DNA of 64,000 bases from Candidatus Pantoea varia. Its GTDB lineage: Bacteria; Pseudomonadota; Gammaproteobacteria; Enterobacterales; Enterobacteriaceae. Of the stretch, positions 49,996-59,566 are shown in pieces. The notes below the pieces were generated by a model. That model had not been told where the DNA came from, ran no database searches, and saw nothing but the letters and a program-made list of their open reading frames with translations. Positions within the stretch are counted from its first letter, which is position 1, and every line of letters starts with the position of its first letter. The position numbers and the translations under genes were made by a program. The DNA lies in assembly GCF_900115075.1 (NCBI RefSeq), contig NZ_FOVG01000003.1, positions 124,001-188,000 on the forward strand. Reading direction: 5' to 3'.

Positions 49996-50294
49996 TATTT
50001 TCAGCGCAGCTGGCGAAATAAATAATGAAAATTAACTCAAATTTCTGGTGTTATGCCTGAAAAAAAGTGAGCCACCCGCAGAATAGCGGACTGAGAATGA
50101 AAAAATCCTGGAATATTTTCCCGGGCCTTTTCAAAAAGGGATCAGACTGGCTTATAATCCCTCTGCAATAATTATAATATCGCTGAAGCTCGCTACGTGT
50201 CCCGCACAGCATAGCCGGGGCCAGGGTGTTCTTTTTAAGAATTTCCTGATGTCAGCCGCTTCTCCCTTTCATTGACATATAGGATGTTATTATT

Positions 50295-52154
50295 TTGAAA
50301 TCATTAACGGAATTGAAAAAGGGTTATCTGAAGGTATTTCTCTGGCTGCTGTTCACACTGTTTCTGGTGCCCGTTATTACTCTGGTTTTTGCTGAATACG
50401 GCAACGCGCAGCTCGATCAGCAGTACACCCAGTTCTTCATGAACGATGCGCAGGAGCAACATCAGGATACCGGCAAACTGCAGGCATTTTTACAGCAGAA
50501 CCCGCCGTCCAGCGTCTGCGGCCCGGTCGATGAAAATCTGCAGGATTACAAAAGCGCTGTCTGCGCACCGCAATCCGAACTGTGGCAGTTCTACATGATG
50601 GATAAAGTGGCATTCTGGACGCTGATCGGCAGCGGCGTTGTCCTGCTGATGGTGCTGTTGTTCAGTGCGCTGGCCTTTAAAAGCCGTCAGGGACAGGTAA
50701 TCAGTCTGGCGCTGGCCCGCAAGTTCCTGATGCTGGCCTGTTCGCTGGAAGTCATGGTACAGGGCGGCATGCTGGTCTGGCTCTCATTCTGGGGCACCGC
50801 CTTCTTCACGCAAACCTACTATCCAAAACTGGTGATGGCAGTCGGCCTGTTGGTACTGGCCGGCATGTATTACATGATCAAAGGCATCTTCAAAAAACTC
50901 CCACCGGAAGAGAGCATTGAAGGCGAAGTGGTGACCCGCGAAGCGGCTCCGGCACTCTGGTCACAGATTGATATGCTGGCCGCCAGAGTAGGCACCACGC
51001 CTCCCGATCATATCGTTGCGGGCATCGACACTAACTTCTACGTGACGGAAGCCCCGCTGAGCGTAAACGGGCATCCTCTCACCGGTCGTAAGCTTTATGT
51101 CAGTATTCCGCTGCTGCGTCAGCTCACCGTTGCGCAGGCTGATGGGGTGATGGTCCATGAGCTGACACACCTGCATGAAGGCGACACCGCTTCCGGTGCA
51201 CTGCTGGGACCGAAGCTGCACCGCTTTGACCTCTACATGCAGCTGATGGGTCAGAATCTGGCCACGCTGATCGTTTACTATCCGCTCTATCTCTATCGCA
51301 TGCTGTTTGAGCTGGCGTGGCAGCGCAACAGCCGTGAACGTGAGTTTGTCGCGGACCGCAATGCCTCAACGCTGGTCTCCCCCGCCGCGATTATCGAATC
51401 GCTGATCAAAGTATCGGCCTATGCCAGTTACCGCAGTGAAGTTGAGCGTAACTTCTTTAATAACCGGACGCTGCATGAAAATGAACTGGGGATCAGTAAA
51501 GCTATCGCTGCCGGTCTGCCTGAGCATGTCGCCTCTCCGGACTTTATCAGTGTTGTCCGCGAACAGAATGTGCCGCATCCGTTTGATTCACACCCGCCGC
51601 TGGCAGAAAGGATGCGCAACGTCGGGTACAACATCGACGAAGCCGACTATGCAGCGGTCGCCGCCGATTTCCCGGCCGAGAGCTGGGTCGACCTGATGCC
51701 CATTGCCAACGAAATTGAACAGCAACTGTGGCAAAAATATGAACGCGACTTCTCTTCAGTGCATGAGGAGAGCCTGGCCTGGCGCTATCAGCCTGAAGGT
51801 GAGATGGAAACCGCGCTGGTGCTGAAGCATTTCCCCAATGTGCCTTACACGCTGAAAGATGGTTCGCAGATTGTCATCACCTGGCAGGGCATCATCTCGC
51901 CGAAAACCGCCGAACTGCTGGAGTGGGATAACGTTAAAAACATCAATGTTATTCGTAATTTCGGCCGGGATAAGCTCTACGTGCAGCATGAGCAGCCGAA
52001 CGCTAAAGGCAAAAAGCGCAGTGAGATCCCCTTGCCTGGCCTGAAGAAAGAGATTGAAGCCTTTAAAAATACCCTCGGCCTTTACTGGCATCGCCATCAG
52101 ACAGTCAGGGCGTTACTGAAAGAAGAATCGGCCGAAGCGTCGCAAAGCGCATAA
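50295..52154 (+). CDS. M48-family membrane metallopeptidase
   Basis: A 619-residue protein with four N-terminal membrane helices (about 10-34, 101-126, 145-168 and 172-196). A cytosolic or periplasmic zinc-peptidase domain carries HELTHLHEGD (His288, Glu289, His292) and EREFVADRNAS with Glu350 as third ligand, as in M48 peptidases such as HtpX, YcaL and BepA-type proteins. The start is a TTG, with AGGATG 8 bases upstream; no ATG is available in frame nearby. A C-terminal hydrophilic region of about 200 residues (from about 400) is unlike HtpX. Possibly membrane-protein quality control; the substrate is unknown. Confidence 0.85.
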   Translation: MKSLTELKKGYLKVFLWLLFTLFLVPVITLVFAEYGNAQLDQQYTQFFMNDAQEQHQDTGKLQAFLQQNPPSSVCGPVDENLQDYKSAVCAPQSELWQFYMMDKVAFWTLIGSGVVLLMVLLFSALAFKSRQGQVISLALARKFLMLACSLEVMVQGGMLVWLSFWGTAFFTQTYYPKLVMAVGLLVLAGMYYMIKGIFKKLPPEESIEGEVVTREAAPALWSQIDMLAARVGTTPPDHIVAGIDTNFYVTEAPLSVNGHPLTGRKLYVSIPLLRQLTVAQADGVMVHELTHLHEGDTASGALLGPKLHRFDLYMQLMGQNLATLIVYYPLYLYRMLFELAWQRNSREREFVADRNASTLVSPAAIIESLIKVSAYASYRSEVERNFFNNRTLHENELGISKAIAAGLPEHVASPDFISVVREQNVPHPFDSHPPLAERMRNVGYNIDEADYAAVAADFPAESWVDLMPIANEIEQQLWQKYERDFSSVHEESLAWRYQPEGEMETALVLKHFPNVPYTLKDGSQIVITWQGIISPKTAELLEWDNVKNINVIRNFGRDKLYVQHEQPNAKGKKRSEIPLPGLKKEIEAFKNTLGLYWHRHQTVRALLKEESAEASQSA

Positions 52155-52253
52155 CCCGTTTGTCATCGGCTCCCTCATCGCAGCTGATCAGGGAGCCAGT
52201 GCGAACATCCATTTCCAGTCTGTATTTCTGACCACATAAACAAAGGAACGATT

Positions 52254-53258
52254 GTGTTTAAAAGAGCAAGCAGGGCCATGATACCCGGGATGCTGGTGAC
52301 TGCCCTTGTGCTGCCGCTGGCAGCATGTGACAACAGTGACAAAGCGGATGCAAAGCCAGCCCCGCAGAGTCAACCTCAGGCTGTTGCGGAGGATAGCGCT
52401 GCGCAACTCACCACAAAATTAAACGCCTATGTGGGTTGCTTTAACACGACGGATGGATCGGTTCGCGATAGTGCCCTGCGCTACGTGAGCTGGATGGCGA
52501 ATGCTGAAAAGGGGCCAACCGGCAAAGAGCGCAACGTCAACGTACTGGGCGAGGTCACACCTTACGAACTGGAAAAATGTACTAAAGCTATCAATGAAGC
52601 ATCCCAGGCCAGTCCCAAAATACCGGCGCTGGATGCTGCAGCAACAGAGTATCTGGCGGATTTAACGACATTGCAGCCACTGGTTTCGCAGGCTCATCTT
52701 TACTACAGTCAGGAAGATTATAAGGATGATGGCTTTGCGAAAGGCAAAAAAATGCATCCGCCACTCATGAAGGCATTTGACAGCTTTATGAAATCCAGCG
52801 ACCAGTTCGGCGCTGAAGTTGAAAAAGAGAACAATGAGGTCGTTGCTGCGCAACTCGTTGAGATTGAAAAGTCTGAGGGCCGTCATAGCCGCTACTACCG
52901 CCTGGCATTAGTCACTCAGGCCAAACCGCTGGCCACCCTGTTTACCTCCGCCGCTCCCGACGTAGCCGGGATGACAAAAGCGATTGATGCTTACAGTACG
53001 CTGCTGAATGAGGCAGAAAAGGCAACGGCCAGCGAAGCGGGCAAGCCATTAACCTGGTCCATCTTCCAGGATAATGCCGGAACCTTCCTGAAAGACTGCA
53101 AGGATCGCATGCGTCGTATTCGCGATAAAACACCGTACAGCACGGGTGAGCAGAGTCTGCTGAAAGGAAACGGCAATTCGGGCTGGATGGTATCGGGTTC
53201 ACCGATGCGTGTTTTAAAATCTTATAACGAACTGGTTGAGGCCGGTAACCGCCTGTAA
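52254..53258 (+). CDS. yiiG: YiiG-family DUF3829 lipoprotein
   Basis: A 334-residue lipoprotein beginning with GTG (AAGGAACG upstream). Signal and lipobox LAAC with Cys25. A short linker rich in Ala/Pro/Gln follows, then the helical DUF3829 domain (about 50-330), which contains YVGCFNTTDGSVRDSALRYVSWM, as in E. coli YiiG. Envelope protein of unknown function. Placed 99 bp after the M48 gene on the same strand and 101 bp before the LRR-like gene, so the three may be co-transcribed. Confidence 0.82.
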   Translation: MFKRASRAMIPGMLVTALVLPLAACDNSDKADAKPAPQSQPQAVAEDSAAQLTTKLNAYVGCFNTTDGSVRDSALRYVSWMANAEKGPTGKERNVNVLGEVTPYELEKCTKAINEASQASPKIPALDAAATEYLADLTTLQPLVSQAHLYYSQEDYKDDGFAKGKKMHPPLMKAFDSFMKSSDQFGAEVEKENNEVVAAQLVEIEKSEGRHSRYYRLALVTQAKPLATLFTSAAPDVAGMTKAIDAYSTLLNEAEKATASEAGKPLTWSIFQDNAGTFLKDCKDRMRRIRDKTPYSTGEQSLLKGNGNSGWMVSGSPMRVLKSYNELVEAGNRL

Positions 53259-53359
53259 GCTGGCTGCCCGCCCCACAGGCTGCCGGGGCGGGATAGCGCA
53301 GCCCGATGAGTGCTCGTCGGGATTTTCTGACCGTAAATTTTATCCTGAGAGGAGTGAAA

Positions 53360-54877
53360 GTGCAGGCAAAGGTCGGCGATATCTACAGCGTGTATTCCCC
53401 GCAGTTGCAGCAGTATGTCGCCTGTCAGGTGACACACCTCCAGCAGCCTGCTAATGCCAGAGGCAAAGCTCTTGCAGCCATACTCCAGCTCGACTGGGCA
53501 GGTGATCACTTGCCTGACAGGGCGGAAGCCCGACATATGCAACCTTTGCGCTGCAGCTACTATTTTGTTAAAGACAGCTTCGATCACGGTTATGTTTCCG
53601 CCAATGTCCCACCGGGACATGTGCTCATTGCCAACCTGCCGCCGCTGGCAGACAAGGAAGTGAACGCCTACAAGTTCGGCTGGGACGTGGGAGACAGTCT
53701 GGTTCGACAGCGAAACTGGGAGAAGATCGACCCGGTCAGCCGTGCGCGGTTTAAGGCCGCTTCAGGCGCGCACAACGTGGTTGTTGGTGGTCAGACACTT
53801 CGCCAGGACACCACCCGTATCAATGACAGCCTCCTGCAAACCCTGACCGATCTTTCTGAACTGGATCGCCTGCCCTGTCTGATGACCCTCGAAACCCGCC
53901 ATGGCACCCCGGAACTGATGGCCTATATCCAGCAGCATGACTTCATTAATGAGTTGCACTGGCAATCCGCTGTAGTCAGCGAAATCGATGTCAGGGCCAC
54001 CCGTCTGTCCCGTTTTATTTTGCACCCTGAAGGCGTGAGCCGCGTGCGTCTGAATCCTGAACTCTCCCTGCTGTCACTCACCGCAACGCCATCGTCAGGC
54101 TTTCGGATAGAGGCTGATCAGGAAGGACGCAATCTGTGCCTGCAATGTTCGCAGGATTTGCCGTTACTGCAGGGTCTGGATCGGCTAGGGGCGTTGTCAC
54201 TGACGGGCGTTAAGGAGATCGATCTGGCACCTGTGGTTGAACGTTTTCCCTGTCTGACTGAGCTGCGTCTCTGGGGAAATCCCGGCGTGGTCAGCCATAT
54301 GCAGAGCATTGCCGCGCTGCCACAGTTGCAGATGCTGACTCTCTCTGACATTTTTGGCTTTGGCGCGGCCGACTTTCCCCGGCCAGAACAGTTGCCGAAT
54401 ATCTCCAGCCTGTGGTTGACCAGCGTCCCGTTTGATGTGGTCAGTTTCGTCAGAACTGCCTATAAGCAGGCAACAACCCTGGGGCTGGATCTCTCATTGA
54501 GTAAAGCCCGCAAGCCGGAATGGCTGGCTGAGAATCTGCACAATCCGTTCCGGGACTGGGATGGACGTGAACATATTTCGGCCACTCATGCCCGAAAAGC
54601 GGCGCTGGCTTACAAAAACCTGCGGGCTGCGACACAAAATATTAATAGCAGCATGGATGTGGCCGCCCTGTTGTCCGCCGCCGTAATCGCCTACACCGAA
54701 GCCTTTAATCTCATCGACCGTCGTTCGAAGGCGATCGAGACGGTGGAACGTGAAGAGATCTACAGTGTGCTGTTCGATGTCCTGAATCCGCTGGAGCAGA
54801 AGCTGGGCGAGCAAGGCGCTTCACTTGTAGATCAGCCGCGTCTTTACCAGCTTTTCGACCAGCTACGTGAATTCTGA
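53360..54877 (+). CDS. Large protein with Imm26-like N-terminus and leucine-rich-repeat-like middle, function unknown
   Basis: A 505-residue protein from the GTG at 53360, chosen because AGAGGAG lies 5-6 bases upstream. A frame from 53306 is longer but has no clear site. The N-terminal region MQAKVGDIYSVYSPQLQQYVACQVTHLQ resembles the start of Imm26-type proteins (KxGDxxxIP). Residues about 190-380 hold irregular leucine-rich segments (LDRLGALSLTGVKEIDLAPVVERFPCLTELRLWGN, LPQLQMLTLSDIF), as in solenoid proteins. The C-terminal region is alpha-helical. No signal peptide. Third gene after M48 and YiiG. I do not assign a function. Confidence 0.65.
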   Translation: MQAKVGDIYSVYSPQLQQYVACQVTHLQQPANARGKALAAILQLDWAGDHLPDRAEARHMQPLRCSYYFVKDSFDHGYVSANVPPGHVLIANLPPLADKEVNAYKFGWDVGDSLVRQRNWEKIDPVSRARFKAASGAHNVVVGGQTLRQDTTRINDSLLQTLTDLSELDRLPCLMTLETRHGTPELMAYIQQHDFINELHWQSAVVSEIDVRATRLSRFILHPEGVSRVRLNPELSLLSLTATPSSGFRIEADQEGRNLCLQCSQDLPLLQGLDRLGALSLTGVKEIDLAPVVERFPCLTELRLWGNPGVVSHMQSIAALPQLQMLTLSDIFGFGAADFPRPEQLPNISSLWLTSVPFDVVSFVRTAYKQATTLGLDLSLSKARKPEWLAENLHNPFRDWDGREHISATHARKAALAYKNLRAATQNINSSMDVAALLSAAVIAYTEAFNLIDRRSKAIETVEREEIYSVLFDVLNPLEQKLGEQGASLVDQPRLYQLFDQLREF

Positions 54878-54900
54878 GCGGCATCGATTGTTCCAGCGGG

Positions 54901-55782
54901 TCACGTAGCCGCTTCCTGACACGGTCCTTTTCGCACGCCTTTCAGCAGTACCTGGGTCGCATCAGACGCCTTTCCTGAGGGCGAACAGACCAGCCCGAAC
55001 TCACGGTGTATCGCAGGGGTTACCGGCACCACAGACAGGCCGCGCCGTTCCGCTGGCAGGGCTGATTCCGGCACCAGCGCAACACCCATTCCCTCTCGCA
55101 CCAGCAGGCAGGCGCTGATCCAGTCGCGGACTTTTACCTGCACATCGGAGAGCTGAAATCCCGCCTGTTCGATCAGGCTTTTGCCATTCACCACGCACCC
55201 GCCTGTCGCAAGCACAAAGCGCTGGTCTGCCAGTTCCTGCAGGGTTATGCCGTTCGCCCCGCTCTGCGGATAGCTGGCTGGCATAACCGCGACCCAGGCG
55301 TCCTGTCCTAATATCACATCAGCACGTCCGGGGGCGGGATTCATCACTACCCCCAGTTCAACAGTGTCTGCTGCCAGCCACTCCTCCACTTCTTCGTCTG
55401 TTCCTTCGAGCACCACCACCTCCATGCCGGGATGCAGACGCTTAAAGCTCCGCAGCAGGCCAGGCAGGAGTGTTGAGGTCACAGAGGGAAAGCTGGCAAG
55501 CCGGATACGTCCGCCCTGTAACCCCCGGCTCTCATCAGCCAGCTCACGGATCGCAATGAGCTGTGCCAGCATGGTTCGGGCATGTTCAATCACCTGCTCA
55601 CCCAGCGCGGTGACGCCGATGTGTCGACGCTCACGCACGAACACCGGGAACCCAAGTGACAACTCCAGCAGGGCAATTGCCTGGCTGGCAGCGGACTGGG
55701 TCATGCCTGTCGCTTCAGCACCGCGCGAAATATTGCTGGCATCAGCCACCGCCACCAGCAGACGCCAGTGTTGAAGATTCAT
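54901..55782 (-). CDS. LysR-family regulator divergent from GST gene
   Basis: A 293-residue LysR regulator from the ATG at 55782 (a GTG codon precedes it). Helix-turn-helix: LQHWRLLVAVADASNISRGAEATGMTQSAASQAIALLE. The effector domain starts near GGRIRLASFPSVTSTLLPGLL. It diverges from the glutathione S-transferase gene with 126 bp between starts and very likely regulates it. Confidence 0.9.
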   Translation of the reverse strand: MNLQHWRLLVAVADASNISRGAEATGMTQSAASQAIALLELSLGFPVFVRERRHIGVTALGEQVIEHARTMLAQLIAIRELADESRGLQGGRIRLASFPSVTSTLLPGLLRSFKRLHPGMEVVVLEGTDEEVEEWLAADTVELGVVMNPAPGRADVILGQDAWVAVMPASYPQSGANGITLQELADQRFVLATGGCVVNGKSLIEQAGFQLSDVQVKVRDWISACLLVREGMGVALVPESALPAERRGLSVVPVTPAIHREFGLVCSPSGKASDATQVLLKGVRKGPCQEAAT

Positions 55783-55908
55783 CACGATTATCAGTAGCCC
55801 AGCTAATAGTTAATTAATTAAGCATTAATTTTACAGCGAAATGCAGATTAAGCACAGTGTATTCAGACAGGACAATCTCAAACCGCTTTCAATTTCTCAG
55901 GAGGACAG

Positions 55909-56514
55909 ATGAAACTTTACTACGCCCCGGATACCTGTTCGCTTTCGCCTCACATCGTACTGCGTGAACTGACACTGGCGTTTGAGCTGGTTAAAGTGGA
56001 CAACAGGAACAAGCTCACCGCGGACGGACGCGACTTTCGCCTTATCAACCCCAAAGGCTATGTCGCTGCGCTGGAACTGGACGACGGGCAGATACTGACT
56101 GAAGGGCCTGCGATTGTGCAGTACCTCGCCGATCTAAAACCGGAAAGCAGGCTGGCACCACCAGCAAAGAGCTGGGAGCGGGTTCGACTGCAGGAGTGGC
56201 TGAACTTTATTACCAGTGAAATCCATGCGGGGTCCGCGCTGCTGTTCAACAAGGCACTGCCCGACGCTGTCCTGGTGATTTTTCGTGAGAAGCTGTTCCG
56301 GCGGTTCGACTATCTGCAGGCTACGCTGGCTGAAAAGGCCTTTCTGATGGGAGCGTTTTTCTGCGTTGCTGATGCCTACCTGTTTACCGTACTGGGCTGG
56401 TGTAAGTTCTTTAACATTGAACTGGATCGCTGGCCTGCACTGGTGGCGTACAGGGCGAGGATCAGTGCGCGCCCTGCTGTGCAGGCGGCATTACGGGCAG
56501 AGGCGTCGCAGTAA
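55909..56514 (+). CDS. Glutathione S-transferase (beta class, GstA-like)
   Basis: A 201-residue bacterial glutathione S-transferase. The thioredoxin-fold N-terminal domain begins MKLYYAPDTCSLSPHIVLRE, with Cys10 and the neighbouring Ser/Pro typical of the beta class. NPKGYVAALELDDGQILTEGPAIVQYLAD supplies the glutathione-binding cis-Pro region and Glu-Gly-Pro. The all-alpha C-terminal domain includes FFCVADAYLFTVLGW (N-capping box). The conserved QEWLNFITSEIH segment is present. Detoxifies electrophiles by glutathione conjugation. A strong GGAGG precedes the ATG. Regulated by the divergent LysR. Confidence 0.92.
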   Translation: MKLYYAPDTCSLSPHIVLRELTLAFELVKVDNRNKLTADGRDFRLINPKGYVAALELDDGQILTEGPAIVQYLADLKPESRLAPPAKSWERVRLQEWLNFITSEIHAGSALLFNKALPDAVLVIFREKLFRRFDYLQATLAEKAFLMGAFFCVADAYLFTVLGWCKFFNIELDRWPALVAYRARISARPAVQAALRAEASQ

Positions 56515-56620
56515 ACGCGGCAAGGCTGGCAGTCCGGATCCTGACGTGGGCAAAACCTTATCGTTTAACCCGCAACGGGTTAGTATCTCCGGACTGACGT
56601 TTCAGCAGGGAGTCGGCTTT

Positions 56621-57343
56621 ATGATTAATACCGCGAAGGTGGAAACCTCTTTCATCAGGAATGCCGGTAAGGATTTTGAGGTCACGCTATTGAGAGCGAA
56701 GGAGGCCAGGCACTGCATCCTTTTCGCGGCCGGTGCTGGCGGGAGTCCACTGCGTCATCTGGAGCTTTTGCAGACCTTTAGCCAGAATGGCATTTCAGTG
56801 GTCGCGCCGCATTTCGAACGGTCAATCTCAGCCATGCCTTCAAAGGCTGATTTGCTGGAACGTAGCCAGAGGCTTGCCCTGGCTCAGGAACAGTTTGGTC
56901 AACATTATGCGTCGATTACCGGTGTCGGGCATTCCCTCGGCACCGTGATTCTGCTGATGCATGCCGGGGCGACGGCGTGGACCCGTACCGGAGAGAAAGT
57001 GACTTATTCCGGCAGTCAGGATTTGAATCAACTGATGCTGTTAGCCCCACCAGCGGATTTTTTCAGAGCACCGGCGGCACTCGCCTCCGTGCAAGTGCCG
57101 GTGAAGATCTGGACAGGCGAGAAGGACACGCTCACACCGCCATCGCAAGCGCTGTTCATCCAGTCAGAATTAGATAGTCGAACGGTGACCGATGTTTGCG
57201 TGGTTAAAGATGCCGGTCATTTTACCTTTATGAATACGCTGCCGCCGCACATCACAGACACCCACCCTTCACGCGAATCGTTTCTGCTCATTCTGGGAGA
57301 AGAGATATCCCGTTTTGTCACGGGTTATCAGGCCAGGCAATGA
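56621..57343 (+). CDS. Alpha/beta-hydrolase-fold protein
   Basis: A 240-residue protein from the ATG at 56621 (GGGAG at about 9 bases); an open frame to 56366 runs into the GST gene. Signature GVGHSLGTVILLMHAG with the nucleophile Ser in GHSLG, then WTGEKDTLTPPSQALF carrying an acid Asp and VKDAGHFTFMNTLPPH with the catalytic His. This is the classical triad order (Ser-Asp-His). It lies 106 bp after the GST gene on the same strand. Esterase or related hydrolase; substrate unknown. Confidence 0.8.
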   Translation: MINTAKVETSFIRNAGKDFEVTLLRAKEARHCILFAAGAGGSPLRHLELLQTFSQNGISVVAPHFERSISAMPSKADLLERSQRLALAQEQFGQHYASITGVGHSLGTVILLMHAGATAWTRTGEKVTYSGSQDLNQLMLLAPPADFFRAPAALASVQVPVKIWTGEKDTLTPPSQALFIQSELDSRTVTDVCVVKDAGHFTFMNTLPPHITDTHPSRESFLLILGEEISRFVTGYQARQ

Positions 57344-57353
57344 ATCCCCCTGA

Positions 57354-57665
57354 TTAAACCGAACCCTCTGTTTCAATGACCAGTACGCGAGCGATGCCCT
57401 GTGGACGGGCAATGTGCTCTGTCCCTTCACTGGCGTAAAAGATATCACCCGCTTTGAGTACCCGGCTTTTAACTTCCCCCTTCTCCTTATATTGCATTTC
57501 CACACACCCATCCATGACAGCAAAAACCTCCTGTCCATCGTTGATGTGCCACATATAAGGCTGATCGGTCCAGTGAAGTTTCACGCTGACATTGTCGAAG
57601 CTGGCAATATGCTGTGAGTCCCAGGCTTTTGAGCCATTAAATTCCTTGCTGCTATAAAAATTCAT
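57354..57665 (-). CDS. Cupin-domain protein
   Basis: A 103-residue single-domain cupin. GQEVFAVMDGCVEMQYKEKGEVKSRVLKAGDIFYASEGTEHIARPQG covers both cupin motifs; the first reads …WHINDGQEVF, with a His and Glu, and a second His lies in TEHIARP. Metal binding is likely. Convergent with the hydrolase gene. GGAG precedes the ATG. Function unknown; often linked to small-molecule binding or isomerisation. Confidence 0.82.
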   Translation of the reverse strand: MNFYSSKEFNGSKAWDSQHIASFDNVSVKLHWTDQPYMWHINDGQEVFAVMDGCVEMQYKEKGEVKSRVLKAGDIFYASEGTEHIARPQGIARVLVIETEGSV

Positions 57666-57832
57666 CTTTTCTCCATCAACAGACGTGCTTTAGCGTCATC
57701 AATATCAGAGAGCGTGGATGGATTCTATACGTCCGCCTTCTGTTGTCCTGATCTGTCCTTTCGTTGTCCGTTTAAGGGCAGATGGTCACTTAAGGATTAA
57801 TCGAATAGCGTAAAATACCGGCCAGGAATAAC

Positions 57833-58555
57833 ATGGAAAAAGCCTGTATTTATCCCAACGACATAAGGTCTGTCATGTCATCGATAAGTCTGCAAAACCT
57901 CTATCGTTCAACACACGAAAACACCGCCTCCATCTGGGCGGAAAATGCAGGAACCGGGGAAATCAAACAAGGAAACTACTACGATCCTGTCAGGCTGGCT
58001 CTTGCCTCAGGCATACAGCCACTGGTTTCCTTTGATGTCTCACGACTTATGGGCGAATTGCAGCAGCTCACGAAAGATGACCAACTTGCAGATGTTCTGC
58101 CCACCGAGGGGTTCCATTTTACCTTTCTGCCCCTGACCCCGCCGCTGTTTAACGAAAACGAGCCACTGCCAGAAAAAATGGAAGAATTGACGAAGATCTG
58201 GGCCGGGTTTGATGCGAAGAGAATCGTTATACGAGATCTTCGATTGGTTGCGTTGCCCAGCCAGTTGTTGCTTGCGGGAATTCCTGACAGTCCCGCAATC
58301 GCCATGCGCCAGTCATTCTGCGAACAGATTCTGGATTCGCGCTGGAAAGATGAGTTGCAGTTGAGTCACAGCGGCAGCCCATTACCCGCCCCCTTCTGGC
58401 ACAGCACCCTTCTGCGCTACGGCGCCGATTTTTTACCTGCGTCCGTGCGGCAGTTTATTATCGAACGTCAGGCTGTTAACTTTGGCGATGTTGCTGGAGA
58501 ATTAAAACTGGCGAGGGTCAACTACAACTGGACGATGTGTTATCCGTTGGAATAA
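57833..58555 (+). CDS. 2H phosphoesterase-like protein (2'-5' RNA ligase superfamily layout)
   Basis: A 240-residue protein with two HxT motifs: HFTFLPL (His95, Thr97) and HSTLLRY (His190, Thr192), separated by about 95 residues. This is the spacing and form of the 2H phosphoesterase superfamily, which includes 2'-5' RNA ligase, LigT and cyclic phosphodiesterases. The region between is alpha/beta. The start at 57833 has AGGA; 57875 (AAGG) is also possible and would drop 14 residues. No partner gene suggests a role. Reaction unknown (RNA or cyclic nucleotide ester). Confidence 0.6.
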   Translation: MEKACIYPNDIRSVMSSISLQNLYRSTHENTASIWAENAGTGEIKQGNYYDPVRLALASGIQPLVSFDVSRLMGELQQLTKDDQLADVLPTEGFHFTFLPLTPPLFNENEPLPEKMEELTKIWAGFDAKRIVIRDLRLVALPSQLLLAGIPDSPAIAMRQSFCEQILDSRWKDELQLSHSGSPLPAPFWHSTLLRYGADFLPASVRQFIIERQAVNFGDVAGELKLARVNYNWTMCYPLE

Positions 58556-58655
58556 ATCGGGTAAGCGCTAACCAGGTCAGTCTTTCGCGCACAACGCAGC
58601 AGTCAGGGTATATATCTGCTCGCTGCCATGAGCGGACATTACAGCCTGCCCAATG

Positions 58656-59276
58656 CTATCTCGTGCTGATAGCCAGTTTAGCGGCGAAGCATAAAAATAA
58701 GCCGCCTGTTGCTCTGTCCATGATTTTGACAACGCGACTTTTCATCAATATGGCTGACGCAAAATGCGTGGATAAAATGAGTGTGACTGACCACATCGTC
58801 CCAATGATTACGTGGATGCCCACAAGGATGAACGTCCATATTAAAGGCGAATGGCCGGCAGGTATAAACTGCGGCAAAAAAGAGACATAGAAAATGCCTA
58901 TTTTGGGATTGAGCACATTCCCCAGCATTCCTCTGATAAACCAGTTCCCCTGAGAACCCTTGTTCTCATCGCCATCACTGAAAGATGACCGGGGGCGCAT
59001 CAGCAGTTGTAAGCCCAGCCAGCTCAGGTAGAGAGCGCCACAAACTTTAAGCACCGTATAAGCCATCTCTGAAACCGCCAGCAGAGCACCCAGTCCTAAC
59101 GCGACCAGCGCGCCCCATATAAAACAGCCAGCATCAATGCCAAGCGCAGCGTGAAAAGCTTTTTTGCCGCCCTCAGCACAGGCGGTGCGCAGAATAAGTG
59201 CCGTATCGAGGCCGGGAGTCAGGGTCAGTAACAGTGCTGCGAGAGAGAATGCGAGGAGGGCATCGTTAACAGTCAT
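58656..59276 (-). CDS. LysE/RhtB-family amino-acid exporter
   Basis: A 206-residue exporter with six hydrophobic helices. The N-terminus LLTLTPGLDTALILRTACAEG replaces the usual PGP motif with TPGLDT, common in one LysE branch. GNVLNPKIGIFYVSFLPQF contains the Asn-Pro-Lys motif. GGAG precedes the ATG. Convergent with the 2H-like gene. Substrate unknown. Confidence 0.88.
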   Translation of the reverse strand: MTVNDALLAFSLAALLLTLTPGLDTALILRTACAEGGKKAFHAALGIDAGCFIWGALVALGLGALLAVSEMAYTVLKVCGALYLSWLGLQLLMRPRSSFSDGDENKGSQGNWFIRGMLGNVLNPKIGIFYVSFLPQFIPAGHSPLIWTFILVGIHVIIGTMWSVTLILSTHFASAILMKSRVVKIMDRATGGLFLCFAAKLAISTR

Positions 59277-59566
59277 TTTCTATCTCCGAAAGAGAAGATG
59301 CTAATCATTTAGCTCGTTTCGATCAATCCATCAAAGTGTACTTTTTTAAACTTCCGCCTGATGTCTGATAACCCTCCCCGGCTGAAAAAAAGGGTTCTCC
59401 CTCAACACGTTCTGCCTTCCCAACACCTGATAACGTTCAGCCTGTGCCGTCTTGTTTACATCATGTCACTTTTGACTTGAGGAAAAATTCCAGGGAAATT
59501 TAAAAAACCGCCGCGAGCTGCCGATAACCTCAGGTATCGAAACTCTGTACGCAGGAAACAACATCC
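59277..59566. other. Intergenic region upstream of cheZ
   Basis: 290 bp between the divergent exporter and cheZ genes. It contains the sigma-28 promoter at 59503-59529. No gene. Confidence 0.6.
59503..59529 (+). promoter_or_regulatory. Sigma-28 (FliA) promoter of cheZ
   Basis: TAAAAAAC, 11 bp, GCCGATAA. The -10 element is a perfect match to the enterobacterial FliA consensus GCCGATAA, the -35 starts with TAAA, and the spacer is exactly 11 as in TAAAGTTT-N11-GCCGATAA. Transcription would start near 59537, about 30 bases before the cheZ ATG. Confidence 0.85.
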
